The notes beneath the pieces are model-generated. The model saw only the letters and a program-made list of their open reading frames with translations. It ran no database searches and was not told the DNA's origin. Below are positions 33,520 through 44,422 of a stretch of DNA of 64,000 bases, one piece after another. How positions within the stretch are numbered: position 1 is the first letter of the stretch; each line of letters opens with the position of its first letter. Origin of the DNA: DATFQE01 sp963738205 (GTDB taxonomy: Bacteria; Actinomycetota; Thermoleophilia; Gaiellales; Gaiellaceae); the NCBI GenBank assembly GCA_963738205.1, contig CAVTVQ010000006.1, positions 1,178,001 to 1,242,000 on the forward strand. The letters run 5' to 3'. A program made the position numbers and the translations under genes.

Positions 33520-34358
33520 GCGCCGCGGCCGCGACCCGCTTCCTGCTGCGTGCGCCGGTCAACCTGCTTCTGCTCGCGGTCGGAGCGCTCTGGCTCGTGC
33601 CGACCGTCGGCCTCTTCCTGACCTCGATCATGCCCGCGCAGGCGTTCACGGTCGAGGGCTGGTGGAAGATCTTCGCCCACCCCAGCCTCGCGACCTGGGA
33701 CAACTACAGCGCGGTCCTCCACAACCGGTCGATCCTGCACTCGCTTGTGACGACGGCCGAGATCGCGATCGCGAACACGCTCGTGCTCGTCCTGATCGCC
33801 GGGCTCGCCGGGTACGCATTCGCCTGGCTCGAGTTCCCCGGTCGCGAGGCGATCTTCCTCGTGGTCGTCGGGCTGCTCGTGGTCCCGCTACAGATGGCGC
33901 TGATCCCGATGTTCGGGCTCTACGACCGGCTCGGGCTGTACGACACGGTGCTCGGAATCGTCCTCTTCCACGTAGGGTTCGGGCTCCCGTTCGGAATCTT
34001 CCTCCTGCGCAACTACTTCGCCGGCATCCCCCGCGACCTCCTCGACGCGGCGCGCGTCGACGGCGCCTCCGAGTTCCAGATCTTCTTCCGGATCGCCCTC
34101 CCGCTCGCGCTGCCGGCGATCGCGTCGCTCGCGACCTTCCAGTTCCTCTGGACCTGGAACGACCTGATCGTCGCGCTCACCTTCGGCAACAACGTGACCC
34201 CGATCACCGTGGCGATCTTCTCGAACCTGCGCCAGTTCGGCGCCAACATCGACCTGATCGCACCCGCGTCGTTCATCTCCCTGTTGATACCGATGGCGGT
34301 CTTCTTCGCCTTCCGGCGCTACTTCGTCGAAGGGCTGCTCGCCGGCTCCGTCAAGTGA
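33516..34358 (+). CDS. ABC sugar permease (MalG/UgpE-like)
   Basis: A 280-residue permease with six helices and the EAA motif LDAARVDGASEFQIFFRIALP. Family signatures include LVVVPLQMALIPMFGLYDRL, LPFGIFLLRNYF and the closing AFRRYFVEGLLAGSVK. It partners the preceding permease to form the channel heterodimer. GTG 33516 overlaps the upstream stop by four bases (GTGA) and the downstream DUF1275 gene overlaps its own stop the same way. No inserted domain here: length is normal for the family. Confidence 0.93.
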   Translation: MSAAAATRFLLRAPVNLLLLAVGALWLVPTVGLFLTSIMPAQAFTVEGWWKIFAHPSLATWDNYSAVLHNRSILHSLVTTAEIAIANTLVLVLIAGLAGYAFAWLEFPGREAIFLVVVGLLVVPLQMALIPMFGLYDRLGLYDTVLGIVLFHVGFGLPFGIFLLRNYFAGIPRDLLDAARVDGASEFQIFFRIALPLALPAIASLATFQFLWTWNDLIVALTFGNNVTPITVAIFSNLRQFGANIDLIAPASFISLLIPMAVFFAFRRYFVEGLLAGSVK

Positions 34359-35062
34359 GCGTCGTCGAAACACTCGTGCCGCGCGCCGGAAGCCGGGAGA
34401 GCCTGCTGCCGCCGCTGCTGGTCCTGCTGACGGTCGTGACCGGGGTCGTCGACGCGGTTGCCTACCTCGCGCTCGGACACGTCTTCGTCGCGAACATGAC
34501 CGGCAACGTCGTGTTCCTCGGCTTCGCGGCGGCCGGAGCCGGCGGGCTCTCCGTCGGGGGATCGCTCGTCGCGCTCGCCTCCTTTCTTGTCGGCGCCGCC
34601 GCCGGTAGCCGGCTTGGGGCCCGGCTGACCGAGGACCGGCTGAGCCGGCTACGCGCGGCGACGGCCGTGCAGCTCGTCCTCTGTGCGGCGGCGATTCCGG
34701 TCGCAGCCGTCGCCGGCGACGACGTCGGCTCCGCCGGCCGGTACGCGCTGATCGTGCCCCTCGCGATCGCGATGGGAATCCAGAACGCCACCGCCCGCCG
34801 GCTCGCCGTGCCCGACCTGACCACGACCGTCCTGACGATGACGCTCACAGGAATCGCGGCCGACTCGCGGGTCGCCGGCGGCTCGCCGGCGAACACCGCA
34901 CGCCGCCTCGTCGCCGTCGCCGCGATGCTGCTCGGAGCGTTCGTCGGAGCGGTACTGCTCCGCGAGCTGGCGCCGGTCGCTGCGGTCGTTCTCGCCGCAG
35001 CTCTCCTCGCCGCGGTGTGCGGTGCCGCCTGGCGTGGGACGAGCCGAGTCGCCCCGGCTTGA
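34355..35062 (+). CDS. DUF1275 (YoaK-like) membrane protein
   Basis: A 235-residue protein with six or seven helices and the DUF1275 signatures LTVVTGVVDAVAYLALGHVF, VANMTGNVVFLGFA and AMGIQNATARRLAVPDLTT. Function is unknown in the family. It starts with GTGA overlap after the permease and its stop overlaps the TTG start of the GH15 gene (TTGA), so it sits inside the sugar operon. Its presence there hints at a transport-related role, but nothing in the sequence proves it. Confidence 0.88.
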   Translation: MSVVETLVPRAGSRESLLPPLLVLLTVVTGVVDAVAYLALGHVFVANMTGNVVFLGFAAAGAGGLSVGGSLVALASFLVGAAAGSRLGARLTEDRLSRLRAATAVQLVLCAAAIPVAAVAGDDVGSAGRYALIVPLAIAMGIQNATARRLAVPDLTTTVLTMTLTGIAADSRVAGGSPANTARRLVAVAAMLLGAFVGAVLLRELAPVAAVVLAAALLAAVCGAAWRGTSRVAPA

Positions 35063-36821
35063 GGAGGATCGAGGACTACGCGCTGCTCGGCGACCTGCAG
35101 ACGGCGGCGCTCGTCCACCGCAGCGGGTCGATCGACTGGTGCTGCTTTCCGCGCTTCGACTCGGGCGCTTGCTTCGCAGCACTGCTGGGCGGCCCCGAGC
35201 ACGGACGCTGGCTGCTCGCGCCGGCGAACGAGCTGCGGCGGCACGAGCGCCGCTACCGGCTCGACACGCTGATCCTGGAGTCGGTGTTCGAGACCGCCGA
35301 AGGTCGCGTGCGGGCGATCGACTTCATGCCGCCGCGCGGCGTCGCCCCGGACATCATCCGGATCGTCGAGGGACTCGAGGGCGCGGTTCCGATGCGATCC
35401 GAGCTCGTGATCCGCTTCGACTACGGGAGCATCGTGCCGTGGGTACGCCGGACCGACGGCACGAGGCTGGCGGTCGCTGGGCCCGACGCGCTCACCTTCC
35501 GAACCCCGGTCGACGTGCGCGGCGAGGATTTCTCGACGGTCTCGGAGTTCACGCTGGAGCCGGGTGACCGGGTTCCGTTCGTCCTGACGTGGTACCCGTC
35601 GCACGAGCCGCCGCCCCCGAGGTCGACCCGGAGCAGGCGCTCGCCGACACGGAGGCGTTCTGGCTCGACTGGGCCGGCTCGAGCACCCACCACGGCGACT
35701 ACGAGGCGGAGATCCGCGAGTCGCTGATCGTCCTGAAGGCGCTCACCTACGCGCCGACGGGCGGCATCGTCGCCGCGCCGACGACGTCGCTGCCCGAGTC
35801 CTTCGGGGGCGCTCGCAACTGGGACTACCGCTTCTGCTGGCTCCGCGACTCGACGCGGACGCTCGTCGCGATGGTCAATGCCGGCTACCGAGACGAGGCG
35901 CAGGCGTGGTGGGCGTGGTTTCTGCGGGCGGTCGCGGGTGACCCGGCCGAGGTCCAGATCATGTACGGCCTCGCGGGCGAGCGGCGGCTCGACGAGCTCG
36001 AGCTCGAGTGGCTCCCCGGCTTCGCCGACTCCCGTCCGGTCCGCGTCGGCAACGCCGCCTCGGGTCAGATGCAGCTCGACGTCTACGGTGACGTGCTCGA
36101 CGCCTCCTACCAGGCGGTCGCGCACGGGATCGAGGCCTCCCCCTTGGCCGAGGCGGTGCTGCGCAACCTCCTCGAGTGGCTCGAAGACGGCTGGCGCCAG
36201 AAGGACTCCGGAATCTGGGAGGTGCGCGGCCCCGCCCGGCATTTCACGCACTCGAAGGTCATGTCATGGGTGGCGTTCGATCGCGCGGTCCGCCTGCACG
36301 ACGAGTTCGGCTTCGAAGGCCCTGTCGAGCGCTGGCGTGCCGTGCGCGACGAGATCCACGCGGACGTGCAGACAAACGCGTGGAGCGACCGGAAGCAGGC
36401 GTTCGCGCAGTCGTACGGATCGGACGAGCTGGATTCGGCGCTGCTGTTGATGCCGCTCCTCGGCTTCCTGCCTGCGAACGAGCCGCGCATCGTCTCGACC
36501 GTCGACGCGGTCCGGAGGGAGCTAACCGTCGACGGGCTGCTGCTCCGGTACCGGCGCGACGCGGACGACGTCGACGGGATCGCGGGCCGTGAGGGCAGCT
36601 TCCTCGCGTGCTCGTTCTGGCTCGTGCGCGTCCTCGAGCTCCAAGGTCGCCACGACGAGGCCCGCGAGCTGTTCGAGCGGCTGCTCGACCTTCGCAACGA
36701 CGTTGGCCTACTCGCCGAGGAGTACGACCCGATCGCCGGCCGACTGGTCGGCAACTTCCCGCAGGCCTTCACGCACCTCGCGCTCGTGTCGGCCGTGCTC
36801 ACCCTCGGCGAGGGCGGCTAG
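35059..36821 (+). CDS. GH15-family glycoside hydrolase (glucoamylase/trehalase-like), one frameshift
   Basis: About 586 residues once one frame change is bridged. The N-terminal part reads IEDYALLGDLQTAALVHRSG and SIDWCCFPRFDSGACFAALL, the opening of GH15 proteins. In the C-rich run near 35609-35618 one C appears missing, and the rest continues in another frame: GGARNWDYRFCWLRDSTRTL, GQMQLDVYGDVLDA and LLAEEYDPIAGRLVGNFPQA. No signal peptide, so it acts in the cytoplasm on imported sugar, possibly trehalose or maltodextrin. TTG 35059 overlaps the DUF1275 stop. Its TAG shares CTAG with the convergent exporter. Confidence 0.8.
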
Positions 36822-38272
36822 GCTGCGAGCCGTTGTTCCTCGGACTCCGGGGACTCGGCCCCGGTACCGACCCCCAGGGTGTCGCCCCTGAGCATGACGA
36901 GCGTCGTCAGAACTCCGACGACCGCGAAGCCCGCGCCGACCCAAAACGCCAGCTGGAAGCCCTCCGTCAGCGCAGCCGGTGGGGCGGTGCCGCTCGCGAG
37001 CAGGTTGTCGGTTCGGGTGGTCGAGACCGACGTCAGGATCGCGAGCCCGACTGCGCCGCCGATCTGCTGGCTCGTGTTGATGAGCCCGGAAGCCAGCCCC
37101 GCTTGCCGGTCGGTGATTCCGGACAGTGCCGCGATCGAGATCGGGACGAACGAGAACCCGAGGCCCACTCCGGTCAGCAGGAAGCCCGGGAAGAGGTCTG
37201 TGAAGTACGAGCCGTTCACCGAGATCTGGGTGTAGTAGGCGAAGCTCAAGCCGACACACGACAGGCCGACCGCCAGCACCGGCTTGACACCGATCCGCGT
37301 CACGAGCGCCTGCGAGACGGTGGCCGCAACGACGGCGGTGAGCGCAATCGCGAGGTTGTTGATGCCGGTCCGGAGCGGCGAGAACCCTAGGACGTCCTGC
37401 TGGTACAGCGTGAGCAAGAAGAAGAGCCCGAAGACCATCGTCCCCAGGATCAGGCCGATCAGGTTCGCGCCGGCGATCGTCCGGCGACGAAAGATGCGCA
37501 GGTCGACGAGCGGCGAGCTCGAGCGCAACTCGATGACGAGGGCGGCGGCGATAAGGACCGCCGAGCCGACGAAGGAGCCGATGACCTGCGCCGAGGTCCA
37601 GCCGACGGTCGGTGCACGCGTGAGGCCGTACACGAGCAGCATCAGGCCTGCCGTCACGGTCACGGCACCGGCGGCGTCGAAGTGGCGCGTCAACTGGGGC
37701 GCGCGGCTCTCACGCACGACCCTCGGCACGACGAGGAGCGCGGCGAGCCCGATCGGCACGTTCACGAAGAAGATCCACTCCCAGCCGGCGTACTCGGTCA
37801 GCACGCCGCCGAGCAGGACGCCGATCGCCGCGCCGGATCCGGCGATCGCCCCGAGGACGCCGAGGGCTCGGTTGCGCTCGGAGCCCTCCTCGAACGTCAC
37901 CGAGACGATGGAAAAGACGGACGGCGCCAGGATCGCGCCGGCCGCGCCCTGGACGGCGCGCAGCGCGACCAGTATCGACGGCGAGGTCGCGAAGCCGCAC
38001 AGGAGCGAGACCAACGAGAAGAGTGCTAGTCCGGCCATGAAGACGCGGCGCCGGCCGAGCAGGTCGCCCAGGCGGGCACCGAGGAGCAGGAGGCCGCCGA
38101 AGGTCAACGCGTAGCCGCTGACGACCCACTGGAGGCCCGAGGTCGAGAAGCCGAGGCTCTTCTGGATCGATGGCAGGGCGACGTTCACGATCGATACGTC
38201 GAGCACGACCATGAGGTACGCGACGCCGAGGACGGCGAGCGCACGCCAACGCCTTGGGTCCGGCTGGCTCAT
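36818..38272 (-). CDS. MFS transporter, DHA2 (EmrB/QacA) family
   Basis: A 484-residue exporter with fourteen predicted helices: YLMVVLDVSIVNVALPSIQ (helix 1), GARLGDLLGRRRVF (motif A), and AIAGSGAAIGVLLGG (motif C). It is a relative of the exporter encoded at 19131. The ATG has no Shine-Dalgarno; GAGTGT lies seven bases upstream, suggesting a leaderless message. Upstream are four evenly spaced repeats (38313-38392), a likely control region. The stop shares CTAG with the GH15 gene on the other strand. Confidence 0.92.
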   Translation of the reverse strand: MSQPDPRRWRALAVLGVAYLMVVLDVSIVNVALPSIQKSLGFSTSGLQWVVSGYALTFGGLLLLGARLGDLLGRRRVFMAGLALFSLVSLLCGFATSPSILVALRAVQGAAGAILAPSVFSIVSVTFEEGSERNRALGVLGAIAGSGAAIGVLLGGVLTEYAGWEWIFFVNVPIGLAALLVVPRVVRESRAPQLTRHFDAAGAVTVTAGLMLLVYGLTRAPTVGWTSAQVIGSFVGSAVLIAAALVIELRSSSPLVDLRIFRRRTIAGANLIGLILGTMVFGLFFLLTLYQQDVLGFSPLRTGINNLAIALTAVVAATVSQALVTRIGVKPVLAVGLSCVGLSFAYYTQISVNGSYFTDLFPGFLLTGVGLGFSFVPISIAALSGITDRQAGLASGLINTSQQIGGAVGLAILTSVSTTRTDNLLASGTAPPAALTEGFQLAFWVGAGFAVVGVLTTLVMLRGDTLGVGTGAESPESEEQRLAA

Positions 38273-38312
38273 GGAGAGAACACTCGCTGGCGTCCACCCT
38301 GGCGCGCATCGC

Positions 38313-38392
38313 GGCGAGCAGGAAACCGGCACCCCGGCTAGCAGGCAACACCGATTCCGGCGAGCGGGAAGCCAGAAACAGTCGCTAGCCGT
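38313..38392. repeat. Four iterated 10-bp sites with 23-24 bp spacing
   Basis: GGCGAGCAGG (38313), GGCTAGCAGG (38336), GGCGAGCGGG (38359) and CGCTAGCCGT (38383) lie 23, 23 and 24 bases apart in the space between the DHA2 exporter and a small divergent gene. The equal spacing argues for cooperative binding of a regulator on one face of the helix about every two turns. The surrounding intergenic DNA holds nothing else I recognise. Confidence 0.5.
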
Positions 38393-38428
38393 GCAGACGT
38401 ACGCGGCGGGCCCTGCGACGATTTCGGC

Positions 38429-38593
38429 GTGAGCGAGTGGATCGAGATCACCGTCAGGCCCACGATGCGTGAGCTCGACATCGAGGCAGCCATCGCCCGG
38501 GCCTTTCGCGCCTTGAGAACGAGGGAGCAGCGCTCCCGACAAGCACGAACGACGGCGAAGGCTGCGGCCGCTCGCCGGCGGCATTCGCGCTAG
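38429..38593 (+). CDS. Small basic protein, unknown function
   Basis: A 54-residue frame: VSEWIEITVRPTMRELDIEA followed by a strongly basic Arg/Ala tail (REQRSRQARTTAKAAAARRR). I recognise no family. Two local features support it as real. GACGAT lies exactly six bases before the GTG, as at other predicted leaderless genes here. Its TAG shares CTAG with the stop of the convergent PRC-barrel gene, as in three other gene pairs in the window. The tail could bind nucleic acid. Without it, 38273-38589 would be empty apart from the repeats. Confidence 0.45.
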   Translation: MSEWIEITVRPTMRELDIEAAIARAFRALRTREQRSRQARTTAKAAAARRRHSR

Positions 38594-39234
38594 CGACGAA
38601 CGCGAACGCCTGGGAGTTGCGCGACCTCGTCCTTCGTCAGTTCGAGCGTGATCGCATCGGTCGCGACGCTCGCCACCGATCCGATCGGGATCGTGATCTG
38701 CCGACGCCCGAAGAGATGACCGCGCTCGAGGACCACGTGCGTGATCGCGTCCTCGGCGTCGACGAGGAAGCCGTCCACGCGCCCGAGGCGGTGGTCGTCG
38801 GCGGAGAGGACGTCGCTGCGCCGCCGAATCTCGACCTCGCCCTTTGGGATGCGGTCGTAGACGATCGCGAGGTTTGGGTCGTAGTCCGGCGGCGGGCCGC
38901 CGTAGCCCACGGCGTCGTAGTACGGGTGGACGAGGACGGTCTCGATCCCGACGTCCCAGTCCGGATCCTCGAGCGGGAGCTCGCCGGAGCGCACGTACGC
39001 GGCCTCCTCCACCTCCGGCATGCGACGCACCTCCTCGAGTGTGGCGCGCAAGGTGATCCGGTCGTCGCCGGCGCTTGCGAGCTCCGCGGGCAGGAGCCGA
39101 GCCTCGCCGTGCCGGTGGGGCGGTTCCACGACGAGGTGCGTGACCCGGTTCTGCACCGGGTCGACGACGACGTCGGCCAGCTTGCCGAAGCTGCCGTCGG
39201 TGCAGTCGACCGGTGAACCGAGCTCCAGGCGCAT
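38590..39234 (-). CDS. PRC-barrel domain protein
   Basis: A 214-residue protein with two PRC-barrel-like halves: LGSPVDCTDGSFGKLADVVV and RVTHLVVEPPH at the N-terminus, and DDHRLGRVDGFLVDAEDAIT with THVVLERGHLFGRRQITIP at the C-terminus, joined by an acidic linker. PRC-barrel proteins act in stress responses and photosynthetic or RNA-binding complexes; the role here is unknown. GGAGGAG lies six bases before the ATG. It follows FtsH on the same strand with two bases between, so the two are co-transcribed. Confidence 0.82.
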   Translation of the reverse strand: MRLELGSPVDCTDGSFGKLADVVVDPVQNRVTHLVVEPPHRHGEARLLPAELASAGDDRITLRATLEEVRRMPEVEEAAYVRSGELPLEDPDWDVGIETVLVHPYYDAVGYGGPPPDYDPNLAIVYDRIPKGEVEIRRRSDVLSADDHRLGRVDGFLVDAEDAITHVVLERGHLFGRRQITIPIGSVASVATDAITLELTKDEVAQLPGVRVRR

Positions 39235-39236
39235 CG

Positions 39237-41174
<1,938 letters not shown>

Positions 41175-41341
41175 CTTCTTCACGGGAGGCTCGCTCGCCG
41201 CGAGGCGGGAGTGCATCGGCCGATCGGAGGATGACCAGCACGAGGGGCGCTTCGTCCTGCAGCGGCAACGCCCCGTCGGTCGGCTCGTGCACTCGTTCGA
41301 TGTCGCCGAAGCGGCCGGCGCCTCGACGATTCATTCACGGC

Positions 41342-42512
41342 ATGCGAGGAGACACCCTGAAGATCACAGTCGCCATCGCGGTGGCAGCCGCCGTCGTCGG
41401 CGCACTGGCAGGCGCAGTCGCCGGGGTGGCCCTCGGCGACGACTCGTCGGCGACGAGCTCCAGCGGCGTGAGCGCTCCCGACCACACCGCCAAGCCGCGG
41501 GACGGCGCTGACGCCTGAGCGGATCTACCGGCAGGCCGCGCCCGCGGTCGTCGTGATCACGTCGTCCGAGACCCAGGTCGTCCAGACGACGCCGCTGACT
41601 CCCCCGACCAAGGAGCGCGTGAGCTCGCTGGGATCGGGGTTCGTGATCGACATGAAGGGCGACATCGTCACCAACGACCACGTCGTCCAGGGCGGCAGCG
41701 GCATCCGCGTCGGCTTCTCGAGCGGCGCCTCCTATCCGGCCAAGATCGTGGGCACGGACCCGTCCACCGACGTCGCAGTCGTGCGCGTCGAGGCGCCCGC
41801 CGCCGCGCTGCACCCGCTCTCGTTTGCGGACTCGGCCGCAGCGGCGGTCGGCGACACTGTGTACGCGATCGGGAACCCCTTCGGTCTCGACCGGACGATG
41901 ACGGCGGGGATCGTCAGCGCGACAGGCCGCGACATCCAGGCGCCGAACGGCCTCACGATCCCGAACGCAATTCAGACGGACGCAGCGATCAACCACGGCA
42001 ACTCGGGCGGCCCGCTCCTCGACCGCTTCGGGCGCGTCGTCGGCATCAGCTCCCAGATCCAGGGCGGCACGGTCAACGCGAACGTTGGGGTCGGCTTCGC
42101 CGTCCCGAGCGACACCGCGAAGGCGGTGGCGAACCAGTTGATCGCAACCGGACGGGCCAAGCACGCGTTTCTGGGCGTCCAGATCGAGTCGATCGACCCG
42201 GCCGTCGCCGGAGCCGTCCCCGGACTCCCTGCCGACGGCGTTGCGATCACCGGCATCGTGAAAGGTGGGCCCGCCGACGGCGTCGGCCTGAAGGCCGCGG
42301 CCCGGAAGGCGACCGTCGACGGCGTCGGCGTGCCGCTCGGCGGCGACGTGATCGTCGCGGTCGACGGCACGAGCGTGGCGACCGCCCAGGACCTCGGGGC
42401 GATCGTCGCCGAGCACATGCCTGGTGATCGTGTGAAGCTCGAGGTCGTTCGCGCTGGAGCCCGGCGCACCGTGACGGTCACGCTGGGCAACGTTCCCAGC
42501 TCCGGCAGCTGA
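41342..42512 (+). CDS. HtrA/DegP-like serine protease, one frameshift
   Basis: A membrane-anchored trypsin-like protease of about 390 residues. The N-terminus has one helix (ITVAIAVAAAVVGALAGAVA). Near 41505 the frame changes by one base and the protease continues as LTPERIYRQAAPAVVVITSS. Catalytic residues are visible as His in IVTNDHVVQGG, Asp in STDVAVVRV and Ser in NHGNSGGPL. A PDZ domain follows (about 285-380, GVAITGIVKGGPADGVGLKA). It acts outside the membrane in protein quality control, which matches the divergent FtsH gene. The PhoP/NarL-type regulator gene begins 11 bases after its stop. Confidence 0.85.
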
Positions 42513-42523
42513 GCGGGCGTACG

Positions 42524-43180
42524 ATGGCCGTGTCGACCATGCCCGCGAAGCGCATCAGAGTGCTCGTCGCCGACGACCACCCGCTCTACCGAGAGGGCGT
42601 CGTACGAGCGCTGTCCGCGAGCGGGCAGGTGGAGGTGATCGGCGAGGCCGACGACGGCCGCTCCGCTCTCGAGCTGATCAAGGAGCACGAGCCGGACGTC
42701 GCGCTGCTCGACTACAAGCTTCCCGAGCTGGACGGGGTCGCCGTCACCAACGCGGTCGTGCGCGACCAGCTTCCGACCCGCGTCCTGCTGGTCTCGGCGT
42801 TCACGGACAGCGGCGTCGTCTACCAGGCGCTCGAGACGGGCGCGGCCGGCTTCGTCTCGAAGGAGGCTCGCCGCGAGCAGATCGTCGACGCCGTGCTCGC
42901 CTGCGCGCGCGGCGAGAACGTCGTCCCGCCGGAGATCGCCGCCGGGCTCGTCTCCGAGATCCGGCTGCGGAAGGACGACGACAGGCCCGCGCTGACGCAG
43001 CGCGAGCACGAGATCCTGCGGCTGATCGCGAGCGGGAAGAGCCTGCCGGAGATCGCCAAGGAGCTCTACCTCGGGCTGACGACGGTCAAGACGCACGTGC
43101 AGCACCTGTACGAGAAGCTGGGCGTCTCCGACCGGGCCGCAGCCGTTGCGAGCGCCATGCGCCGCGGCCTGATCGAGTAG
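42524..43180 (+). CDS. NarL/FixJ-family response regulator
   Basis: A 218-residue regulator: receiver domain with VLVADDHPLYREG, phospho-acceptor Asp63 (VALLDYKLPELDG), Thr/Ser switch region LLVSAF and Lys in GFVSKEARREQI; then a LuxR helix-turn-helix, LTQREHEILRLIASGKSLPE to TTVKTHVQHLYEKLGV. The start is uncertain between ATG 42524, GTG 42530 and ATG 42539. It is followed 11 bases later by its likely partner kinase. Confidence 0.93.
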   Translation: MAVSTMPAKRIRVLVADDHPLYREGVVRALSASGQVEVIGEADDGRSALELIKEHEPDVALLDYKLPELDGVAVTNAVVRDQLPTRVLLVSAFTDSGVVYQALETGAAGFVSKEARREQIVDAVLACARGENVVPPEIAAGLVSEIRLRKDDDRPALTQREHEILRLIASGKSLPEIAKELYLGLTTVKTHVQHLYEKLGVSDRAAAVASAMRRGLIE

Positions 43181-43191
43181 AGAGGCGAAAC

Positions 43192-44358
43192 ACGAGCGCG
43201 CCTGCCTTCTCGCGGGAAGCAGCAGTCGAAGCCGAGCGCGTCGTCGCCTGGCTGCGGCTCCCGGCGATCGCGCTCCTCGCACTCGGCGAAGGACTCGCGC
43301 ACCCGAACCGCGAGGAGACTGCCTTCGTCGTCGCGCTCGTCGTCTACGCCGCCTGGAGCGTCGCGGCGCTCGCGTGGGTCTACCGGCGGCCGGTGAGTCA
43401 GCGATTGGCGCTCGCTGCCACAGGGGTCGACATCGTCGCGATCAGCGTCCTCGCGGTGCTCTCGGGCGGCGCGTTCTCGCATGCCCGGCTGGCGTTCTTC
43501 CTCATTCCCATAACGGTCGCGTTCCGCTTTCGCGCCTCGATCACGGCCGCCGCCGCGGTCGTGACGACGATCGCGTACCTCGTCGAGGCGGCCATCCACC
43601 CGGCCGCCTCCCAGCCGGAGGCGGCACGGTTCATCGTCACGCAGGCCGGCTTCATCGCGTGGGTGGGCCTGGCCTGCGCGCTGCTCTCGCAGCTCCTCGG
43701 GCACCGGACCGACGAGATCAACCGCCTGGCCGAGGAACGCTCGAAGCTCCTCGCTGACGCACTCGAGGCCGAGCAACGGGAGCGCAGATCGCTTGCCGAG
43801 GCCCTCCACGACCACGCGCTCCAGAACCTCCTGTCGGCTCGACACGAGCTCGAGGAAGCGGCCGAGGCGGCGCCACATCCCGCCCTCGATCGAGCCGACG
43901 GCGCGCTCGTCGAGACGGTGGGACAGCTGCGCGATGCTGTCTTCGAGCTGCATCCCTACGTGCTCGAGGAGGCCGGGCTCAAGGCCGCGCTTCGCTCGAT
44001 CGCGCAACTGACGGCGAGCCGCGCCGGGCTCGGCCTCGAACTGGACCTGCGCTACCAGGGCAGGCACGCGCGCGAGCCCCTGCTCTTCTCGGCCGCCCGT
44101 GAGCTCGTCGCCAACGTCGAGCGCCACGCCGAAGCGAGCCGGCTCACCGTCCGCCTGCTGCACGACGCCGGAGAGCTGGAGCTCGAGGTGGAGGACGACG
44201 GCCGCGGCTTTCCGCCCGAACGCCTGGCGGAACGGCTCGCCGACGGCCACGTGGGGCTCGCATCCCAGCGAGTCCGGATCGAGGCGGCCGGTGGAACGAT
44301 GCGCGTCGCTTCGGCGCCCGGCGAGGGCACGCGAGTGTCGATTCGCGTGCCCGCTTGA
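43192..44358 (+). CDS. Sensor histidine kinase (HisKA_3), apparent ACG start
   Basis: A kinase of 388 residues: an N-terminal membrane region of about five helices (WLRLPAIALLALGEG, TAFVVALVVYAAWSVAALAW and onward), His206 in LAEALHDHALQNLLSARHEL, and an ATPase domain with AARELVANVERHAEA and EDDGRGFPPE. The membrane region needs a start near 43192, where a good Shine-Dalgarno (GAGAGGCG) is followed by ACG rather than ATG. The next ATG/GTG is 67 codons in and would delete two helices. So either ACG is used or the base is miscalled. It pairs with the NarL regulator just upstream. Confidence 0.82.
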   Translation, partial: TSAPAFSREAAVEAERVVAWLRLPAIALLALGEGLAHPNREETAFVVALVVYAAWSVAALAWVYRRPVSQRLALAATGVDIVAISVLAVLSGGAFSHARLAFFLIPITVAFRFRASITAAAAVVTTIAYLVEAAIHPAASQPEAARFIVTQAGFIAWVGLACALLSQLLGHRTDEINRLAEERSKLLADALEAEQRERRSLAEALHDHALQNLLSARHELEEAAEAAPHPALDRADGALVETVGQLRDAVFELHPYVLEEAGLKAALRSIAQLTASRAGLGLELDLRYQGRHAREPLLFSAARELVANVERHAEASRLTVRLLHDAGELELEVEDDGRGFPPERLAERLADGHVGLASQRVRIEAAGGTMRVASAPGEGTRVSIRVPA

Positions 44359-44422
44359 CTCATCCCGTCGATCCACCGGACGGCCGATCGCGCAGAGTCG
44401 CGCGCGAAGCGACGATTCGGGG

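Noticed and set aside
41342..42512. Reading the HtrA N-terminal part as a separate small membrane protein of 58 residues
   Set aside because: The helix and linker are the normal start of membrane HtrA proteins, and the protease part lacks its own start; one base change joins them.
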